Source of the DNA: Limnomonas spitsbergensis
Lineage: Eukaryota; Chlorophyta; Chlorophyceae; Chlamydomonadales
Reading direction: 5' to 3'
NCBI GenBank assembly: GCA_037349105.1
Contig: JAYJMM010000109.1
Location: 2,369,001-2,433,000, forward strand
Length of the DNA: 64,000 bases
Of the stretch, positions 55,401 through 64,000 are shown in pieces. The notes under the pieces were generated by a model, which was given only the letters and a program-made list of their open reading frames with translations, was not told the DNA's origin and did no database searches. The position numbers and the translations under genes were made by a program. How positions within the stretch are numbered: position 1 is the stretch's first letter; each line of letters begins with the position of its first letter.

Positions 55401-58400
55401 ACACAGCACCTGGTGCTACCTCGTAACCAGTCACCACTAAAAGAAACACTGCTGACCTGGTTCCACCTCGTAACCAGTCACCAGAAACACAGCACCTGGT
55501 GCCACCTCGTAACCAATCACCAGAAACACAGCACCTGGTGCCACCTCGTAACCAGTCACCACTAAAAGAAACACTGCTGACCTGGTGCCACCTCGTAACC
55601 AGTCACCAGAAACACAGCACCTGGTGCTACCTCGTAACCAGTCACCACTAAAAGAAACACTGCTGACCTGGTTCCACCTCGTAACCAGTCACCAGAAACA
55701 CAGCACCTTGTGCCACCTCGTAACCAGTCACCACTAAAAGAAACACTGCTGACCTGGTGCCACCTCGTAACCAGTCACCAGAAACACAGCACCTGGTGCC
55801 ACCTCGTAACCAGTCACCAGAAACACAGCACCTGGTTCCACCTCGTAACCAGTCACCACTAAAAGAAACACTGCTGACCTGGTTCCACCTCGTAACCAGT
55901 CACCAGAAACACAGCACCTGGTGCCACCTCGTAACCAGTCACCAGAAACACAGCACCTGGTGCTACCTCGTAACCAGTCACCACTAAAAGAAACACTGCT
56001 GACCTGGTTCCACCTCGTAACCAGTAACCAGAAACACAGCACCTGGTGCCACCTCGTAACCAGTAACCACTAAAAGAAACACTGCTGACCTGGTGCCACC
56101 TAGTAACCAGTCACCAGAAACACAGCACCTGGTGCCACCTCGTAACCAGTCACCACTAAAAGAAACACTGCTGACCTGGTGCCACCTCGTAACCAGTCAC
56201 CAGAAACACAGCACCTGGTGCCACCTCGTAACCAGTCACCACTAAAAGAAACACTGCTGACCTGGTGCCACCTCGTAACCAGTCACCAGAAACACAGCAC
56301 CTGGTGCCACCTCGTAACCAGTCACCACTAAAAGAAACACTGCTGACCTGGTTCCACCTCGTAACCAGTAACCAGAAACACAGCACCTGGTGCCACCTCG
56401 TAACCAGTAACCACTAAAAGAAACACTGCTGACCTGGTGCCACCTAGTAACCAGTCACCAGAAACACAGCACCTGGTGCCACCTCGTAACCAGTCACCAC
56501 TAAAAGAAACACTGCTGACCTGGTGCCACCTCGTAACCAGTCACCAGAAACACAGCACCTGGTGCCACCTCGTAACCAGTCACCACTAAAAGAAACACTG
56601 CTGACCTGGTGCCACCTCGTAACCAGTCACCAGAAACACAGCACCTGGTGCCACCTCGTAACCAGTCACCACTAAAAGAAACACTGCTGACCTGGTGCCA
56701 CCTCATAACCAGTCACCAGAAACACAGCACCTGGTGCCACCTCGTAACCAGTCACCACTAAAAGAAACACTGCTGACCTGGTGCCACCTCGTAACCAGTC
56801 ACCAGAAACACAGCACCTGGTGCCACCTCGTAACCAGTCACCACTAAAAGAAACACTGCTGACCTGGTGCCACCTCGTAACCAGTCACCAGAAACACAGC
56901 ACCTGGTGCTACCTCGTAACCAGTCACCACTAAAAGAAACACTGCTGACCTGGTGCCACCTCGTAACCAGTCACCAGAAACACAGCACCTGGTGCCACCT
57001 CGTAACCAGTCACCACTAAAAGAAACACTGCTGACCTGGTTCCACCTCGTAACCAGTCACCAGAAACACAGCACCTGGTGCCACCTCGTAACCAGTCACC
57101 ACTAAAAGAAACACTGCTGACCTGGTTCCACCTCGTAACCAGTCACCAGAAACACAGCACCTGGTGCCACCTCGTAACCAGTCACCACTAAAAGAAACAC
57201 TGCTGACCTGGTTCCACCTCGTAACCAGTCACCAGAAACACAGCACCTGGTGCCACCTCGTAACCAGTCACCACTAAAAGAAACACTGCTGACCTGGTGC
57301 CACCTCGTAACCAGTCACCAGAAACACAGCACCTGGTGCCACCTCGTAACCAGTCACCACTAAAAGAAACACTGCTGACCTGGTTCCACCTCGTAACCAG
57401 TCACCAGAAACACAGCACCTGGTGCCACCTCGTAACCAGTCACCACTAAAAGAAACACTGCTGACCTGGTGCCACCTCGTAACCATTCACCAGAAACACA
57501 GCACCTGGTGCCACCTCGTAACCAGTCACCACTAAAAGAAACACTGCTGACCTGGTGCCACCTCGTAACCAGTCACCAGAAACACAGCACCTGGTGCTAC
57601 CTCGTAACCAGTAACCACTAAAAGAAACACTGCTGACCTGGTGCCACCTCGTAACCAGTCACCAGAAACACAGCACCTGGTGCCACCTCGTAACCAGTCA
57701 CCACTAAAAGAAACACTGCTGACCTGGTTCCACCTCGTAACCAGTCACCAGAAACACAGCACCTGGTGCCACCTCGTAACCAGTCACCAGAAACACAGCA
57801 CCTGGTGCTACCTCGTAACCAGTCACCAGAAACACAGCACCTGGTGCCACCTCGTAACCAGTCACCACTAAAAGAAACACTGCTGACCTGGTGCCACCTC
57901 GTAACCAGTCACCAGAAACACAGCACCTGGTGTTACCTCGTAACCAGTCACCACTAAAAGAAACACTGCTGACCTGGTGCCACCTCGTAACCAGTCACCA
58001 GAAACACAGCACCTGGTGCCACCTCGTAACCAGTCACCACTAAAAGAAACACTGCTGACCTGGTGCCACCTCGTAACCAGTCACCAGAAACACAACACCT
58101 GGTGCCACCTCGTAACCAGTCACCACTAAAAGAAACACTGCTGACCTGGTGCCACCTCGTAACCAGTCACCACTAAAAGAAACATTGCTGACCTGGTGCC
58201 ACCTCGTAACCAGTCACCAGAAACACAGCACCTGGTGCTACCTCGTAACCAGTCACCACTAAAAGAAACACTGCTGACCTGGTGCCACCTCGTAACCAGT
58301 CACCAGAAACACAGCACCTGGTGCAACCTCGTAACCAGTCACCACTAAAAGAAACACTCCTGACCTGGTGCCACCTCGTAACCAGTCACCAGAAACACAG

Positions 58401-61400
58401 CACCTGGTGCCACCTCGTAACCAGTCACCACTAAAAGAAACACTGCTGACCTGGTGCCACCTCATAACCAGTCACCAGAAACACAGCACATGGTGCCACC
58501 TCGTAACCAGTCACCAGAAACACAGCACCTGGTGCCACCTCGTAACCAGTCACCACTAAAAGAAACACTGCTGACCTGGTGCCACCTCGTAACCAGACAC
58601 CAGAAACACAGCACCTGGTGCTACCTCGTAACCAGTAACCACTAAAAGAAACACTGCTGACCTGGTGCCACCTCGTAACCAGACACCAGAAACACAGCAC
58701 CTGGTGCCACCTCGTAACCAGTCACCACTAAAAGAAACACTGCTGACCTGGTGCCACCTCGTAACCAGTCACCAGAAACACTGCTGACCTGGTGCCACCT
58801 CGTAACCAGTCACCACTAAAAGAAACACTGCTGACCTGGTGCCACCTCGTAACCAGTAACCAGAAACACTGCTGACCTGGTGCCACCTCGTAACCAGTCA
58901 CCAGAAACACAGCACCTGGTGCTACCTCGTAACCAGTAACCACTAAAAGAAACACTGCTGACCTGGTGCTACCTCGTAACCAGTCACCACTAAAAGAAAC
59001 ACTGCTGACCTGGTGCCACCTCGTAACCAGTCACCAGAAACACAGCACCTGGTGCCACCTCGTAACCAGTCACCACTAAAAGAAACACTGCTGACCTGGT
59101 GCCACCTCGTAACCAGTCACCAGAAACACAGCACCTGGTGCCACCTCATAACCAGTCACCACTAAAAGAAACACTGCTGACCTGGTGCCACCTCGTAACC
59201 AGTAACCAGAAACACTGCTGACCTGGTTCCACCTCGTAACCAGTCACCAGAAACACAGCACCTGGTGCCACCTCGTAACCAGTCACCACTAAAAGAAACA
59301 CTGCTGACCTGGTGCCACCTCATAACCAGTCACCAGAAACACAGCACCTGGTGCCACCTCGTAACCAGTCACCACTAAAAGAAACACTGCTGACCTGGTG
59401 CCACCTCGTAACCAGTCACCAGAAACACAGCACCTGGTGCCACCTCGTAACCAGTCACCACTAAAAGAAACACTGCTGACCTGGTGCCACCTCGTAACCA
59501 GTCACCAGAAACACAGCACCTGGTGCTACCTCGTAACCAGTCACCACTAAAAGAAACACTGCTGACCTGGTGCCACCTCGTAACCAGTCACCAGAAACAC
59601 AGCACCTGGTGCCACCTCGTAACCAGTCACCACTAAAAGAAACACTGCTGACCTGGTTCCACCTCGTAACCAGTCACCAGAAACACAGCACCTGGTGCCA
59701 CCTCGTAACCAGTCACCACTAAAAGAAACACTGCTGACCTGGTTCCACCTCGTAACCAGTCACCAGAAACACAGCACCTGGTGCCACCTCGTAACCAGTC
59801 ACCACTAAAAGAAACACTGCTGACCTGGTTCCACCTCGTAACCAGTCACCAGAAACACAGCACCTGGTGCCACCTCGTAACCAGTCACCACTAAAAGAAA
59901 CACTGCTGACCTGGTGCCACCTCGTAACCAGTCACCAGAAACACAGCACCTGGTGCCACCTCGTAACCAGTCACCACTAAAAGAAACACTGCTGACCTGG
60001 TTCCACCTCGTAACCAGTCACCAGAAACACAGCACCTGGTGCCACCTCGTAACCAGTCACCACTAAAAGAAACACTGCTGACCTGGTGCCACCTCGTAAC
60101 CATTCACCAGAAACACAGCACCTGGTGCCACCTCGTAACCAGTCACCACTAAAAGAAACACTGCTGACCTGGTGCCACCTCGTAACCAGTCACCAGAAAC
60201 ACAGCACCTGGTGCTACCTCGTAACCAGTAACCACTAAAAGAAACACTGCTGACCTGGTGCCACCTCGTAACCAGTCACCAGAAACACAGCACCTGGTGC
60301 CACCTCGTAACCAGTCACCACTAAAAGAAACACTGCTGACCTGGTTCCACCTCGTAACCAGTCACCAGAAACACAGCACCTGGTGCCACCTCGTAACCAG
60401 TCACCAGAAACACAGCACCTGGTGCTACCTCGTAACCAGTCACCAGAAACACAGCACCTGGTGCCACCTCGTAACCAGTCACCACTAAAAGAAACACTGC
60501 TGACCTGGTGCCACCTCGTAACCAGTCACCAGAAACACAGCACCTGGTGTTACCTCGTAACCAGTCACCACTAAAAGAAACACTGCTGACCTGGTGCCAC
60601 CTCGTAACCAGTCACCAGAAACACAGCACCTGGTGCCACCTCGTAACCAGTCACCACTAAAAGAAACACTGCTGACCTGGTGCCACCTCGTAACCAGTCA
60701 CCAGAAACACAACACCTGGTGCCACCTCGTAACCAGTCACCACTAAAAGAAACACTGCTGACCTGGTGCCACCTCGTAACCAGTCACCACTAAAAGAAAC
60801 ACTGCTGACCTGGTGCCACCTCGTAACCAGTCACCAGAAACACAGCACCTGGTGCTACCTCGTAACCAGTCACCACTAAAAGAAACACTGCTGACCTGGT
60901 GCCACCTCGTAACCAGTCACCAGAAACACAGCACCTGGTGCAACCTCGTAACCAGTCACCACTAAAAGAAACACTCCTGACCTGGTGCCACCTCGTAACC
61001 AGTCACCAGAAACACAGCACCTGGTGCCACCTCGTAACCAGTCACCACTAAAAGAAACACTGCTGACCTGGTGCCACCTCATAACCAGTCACCAGAAACA
61101 CAACACATGGTGCCACCTCGTAACCAGTCACCAGAAACACAGCACCTGGTGCCACCTCGTAACCAGTCACCACTAAAAGAAACACTGCTGACCTGGTGCC
61201 ACCTCGTAACCAGACACCAGAAACACAGCACCTGGTGCTACCTCGTAACCAGTAACCACTAAAAGAAACACTGCTGACCTGGTGCCACCTCGTAACCAGA
61301 CACCAGAAACACAGCACCTGGTGCCACCTCGTAACCAGTCACCACTAAAAGAAACACTGCTGACCTGGTGCCACCTCGTAACCAGTCACCAGAAACACTG

Positions 61401-64000
61401 CTGACCTGGTGCCACCTCGTAACCAGTCACCACTAAAAGAAACACTGCTGACCTGGTGCCACCTCGTAACCAGTAACCAGAAACACTGCTGACCTGGTGC
61501 CACCTCGTAACCAGTCACCAGAAACACAGCACCTGGTGCTACCTCGTAACCAGTAACCACTAAAAGAAACACTGCTGACCTGGTGCTACCTCGTAACCAG
61601 TCACCACTAAAAGAAACACTGCTGACCTGGTGCCACCTCGTAACCAGTCACCAGAAACACAGCACCTGGTGCCACCTCGTAACCAGTCACCACTAAAAGA
61701 AACACTGCTGACCTGGTGCCACCTCGTAACCAGTCACCAGAAACACAGCACCTGGTGCCACCTCATAACCAGTCACCACTAAAAGAAACACTGCTGACCT
61801 GGTGCCACCTCGTAACCAGTAACCAGAAACACTGCTGACCTGGTTCCACCTCGTAACCAGTCACCAGAAACACAGCACCTGGTGCCACCTCGTAACCAGT
61901 CACCACTAAAAGAAACACTGCTGACCTGGTGCCACCTCGTAACCAGTCACCAGAAACACAGCACCTGGTGCCACCTCGTAACCAGTCACCACTAAAAGAA
62001 ACACTCCTGACCTGGTGCCACCTCGTAACCAGTCACCAGAAACACAGCACCTGGTGCCACCTCGTAACCAGTCACCACTAAAAGAAACACTGCTGACCTG
62101 GTGCCACCTCGTAACCAGTCACCAGAAACACAGCACCTGGTGCCACCTCGTAACCAGTCACCACTAAAAGAAACACTGCTGACCTGGTGCCACCTCGTAA
62201 CCAGTCACCACTAAAAGAAACACTGCTGACCTGGTGCCACCTCGTAACCAGTCACCAGAAACACAGCACCTGGTGCTACCTCGTAACCAGTCACCACTAA
62301 AAGAAACACTGCTGACCTGGTGCCACCTCGTAACCAGTCACCAGAAACACAGCACCTGGTGCCACCTCGTAACCAGTCACCACTAAAAGAAACACTGCTG
62401 ACCTGGTGCCACCTCGTAACCAGTCACCAGAAACACAGCACCTGGTGCCACCTCGTAACCAGTCACCACTAAAAGAAACACTGCTGACCTGGTGCCACCT
62501 CGTAACCAGTCACCACTAAAAGAAACACTGCTGACCTGGTGCCACCTCGTAACCAGTCACCAGAAACACAGCACCTGGTGCTACCTCGTAACCAGTCACC
62601 ACTAAAAGAAACACTGCTGACCTGGTGCCACCTCGTAACCAGTCACCAGAAACACAGCACCTGGTGCCACCTCGTAACCAGTCACCACTAAAAGAAACAC
62701 TCCTGACCTGGTGCCACCTCGTAACCAGTCACCAGAAACACAGCACCTGGTGCCACCTCGTAACCAGTCACCACTAAAAGAAACACTGCTGACCTGGTGC
62801 CACCTCATAACCAGTCACCAGAAACACAGCACATGGTGCCACCTCGTAACCAGTCACCAGAAACACAGCACCTGGTGCCACCTCGTAACCAGTCACCACT
62901 AAAAGAAACACTGCTGACCTGGTGCCACCTCGTAACCAGACACCAGAAACACAGCACCTGGTGCTACCTCGTAACCAGTAACCACTAAAAGAAACACTGC
63001 TGACCTGGTGCCACCTCGTAACCAGACACCAGAAACACAGCACCTGGTGCCACCTCGTAACCAGTCACCACTAAAAGAAACACTGCTGACCTGGTGCCAC
63101 CTCGTAACCAGTCACCAGAAACACTGCTGACCTGGTGCCACCTCGTAACCAGTCACCACTAAAAGAAACACTGCTGACCTGGTGCCACCTCGTAACCAGT
63201 AACCAGAAACACTGCTGACCTGGTGCCACCTCGTAACCAGTCACCAGAAACACAGCACCTGGTGCTACCTCGTAACCAGTAACCACTAAAAGAAACACTG
63301 CTGACCTGGTGCCACCTCGTAACCAGTAACCAGAAACACAGCACCTGGTGCCACCTCGTAACCAGTCACCACTAAAAGAAACACTGCTGACCTGGTGCCA
63401 CCTCGTAACCAGTCACCAGAAACACAGCACCTGGTGCCACCTCATAACCAGTCACCACTAAAAGAAACACTGCTGACCTGGTGCCACCTCGTAACCAGTA
63501 ACCAGAAACACTGCTGACCTGGTTCCACCTCGTAACCAGTCACCAGAAACACAGCACTTGGTGCCACCTCGTAACCAGTCACCACTAAAAGAAACACTGC
63601 TGACCTGGTGCCACCTCGTAACCAGTCACCAGAAACACAGCACCTGGTGCCACCTCGTAACCAGTCACCACTAAAAGAAACACTGCTGACCTGGTGCCAC
63701 CTCGTAACCAGTCACCAGAAACACAGCACCTGGTGCCACCTCGTAACCAGTCACCACTAAAAGAAACACTGCTGACCTGGTGCCACCTAGTAACCAGTCA
63801 CCAGAAACACAGCACCTGGTGCCACCTCGTAACCAGTCACCACTAAAAGAAACACTGCTGACCTGGTGCCACCTAGTAACCAGTCACCAGAAACACAGCA
63901 CCTGGTGCTACCTCGTAACCAGTCACCACTAAAAGAAACACTGCTGACCTGGTGCCACCTCGTAACCAGTCACCAGAAACACAGCACCTGGTGCCACCTC
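49414..64000. repeat. Satellite array of 39-bp and 47-bp monomers with higher-order repeats
   Basis: At least 14.6 kb, continuing past the window. Monomer a (39 bp) has CTCGTAACCAGTCACCAGAA followed by ACACAGCACCTGGTGCCAC. Monomer b (47 bp) has the same start, then CACTAAAAGAAACACTGCTG and ACCTGGTGCCAC. The commonest dimer a-b is 86 bp. A rarer hybrid c (41 bp) fuses the two. Each a unit has the dyad GCACC-T-GGTGC. Variant monomers recur at fixed offsets: 758 bp (52-56 kb), 2,617 bp (57.3 versus 59.9 kb) and 1,726 bp (60.9 versus 62.6 kb), showing higher-order organisation. Open frames in it are by-products. It may be centromeric, pericentromeric or subtelomeric; sequence alone cannot decide. 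Confidence 0.93.

Noticed and set aside
49414..64000. CRISPR array
   Set aside because: The spaced repeats alternate between two related monomers with no unique spacers, no cas genes are near, and the context is eukaryotic.
49414..64000. Many ORFs of 60-100 aa (for example VTGYEVAPG or PPRNQSPETQH repeats)
   Set aside because: They are translations of the satellite on both strands. The 86-bp dimer rotates the frame, and there is no start context or domain.

Overview
The window looks like nuclear DNA from a volvocalean green alga (Chlorophyceae). The basis is a spliced pherophorin-type gene with proline-rich hinges, intron-less core histone genes with animal-type 3' stem-loops, GT-AG introns rich in minisatellites, and abundant retroelements. 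I cannot name the species from sequence alone.

Layout: (1) 486-3138, minus strand: 5' part of a spliced ABC1K/UbiB-type atypical kinase gene that runs off the left edge. (2) 4292-21876: a tandem dimer of an 8,352-bp element. Its terminal sequences are split direct repeats (A 637 bp, B 244 bp) in the order A-int-B-A-int-B-A-B. This is the architecture of PAT/Kangaroo (DIRS-order) tyrosine-recombinase retrotransposons, but the element carries only Gag-like ORFs and neither reverse transcriptase nor recombinase. (3) 23198-29146, minus: a multi-exon, multi-hinge pherophorin-like extracellular-matrix gene. (4) 29414 to about 39194: a decayed Ty3/gypsy chromovirus (gag, protease, RT, RNase H, integrase, chromodomain). 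A young 3,348-bp non-autonomous LTR element (33906-37253) is nested in it, with seemingly identical 452-bp LTRs and a 5-bp target duplication. (5) 39200-43700: mostly non-coding sequence with telomere-like repeats and a broken zinc-binding-protein gene. (6) 43859-47310: a histone cluster with an H2B pseudogene, a LINE fragment, and a divergent intact H3/H4 pair. (7) 48600-48892, minus: the last exon of a protein kinase. (8) 49414-64000: a satellite array of 39-bp and 47-bp monomers in higher-order repeats, running off the right edge.

The most notable system is the 8.35-kb element. It combines split direct repeats, a palindromic B/A junction, a recombinase-site-like inverted repeat at its left end (with a reversed partial copy in B), a 23-bp inverted repeat at the A/internal border, and three large ORFs in one common frame separated only by single stop codons, followed by a -1 shift. 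It is best read as a non-autonomous DIRS/PAT-type element mobilised through a circular intermediate by enzymes supplied in trans. All calls come from reading the sequence by eye. Homology calls rest on recognised motifs, and exon borders on GT/AG signals and phase.
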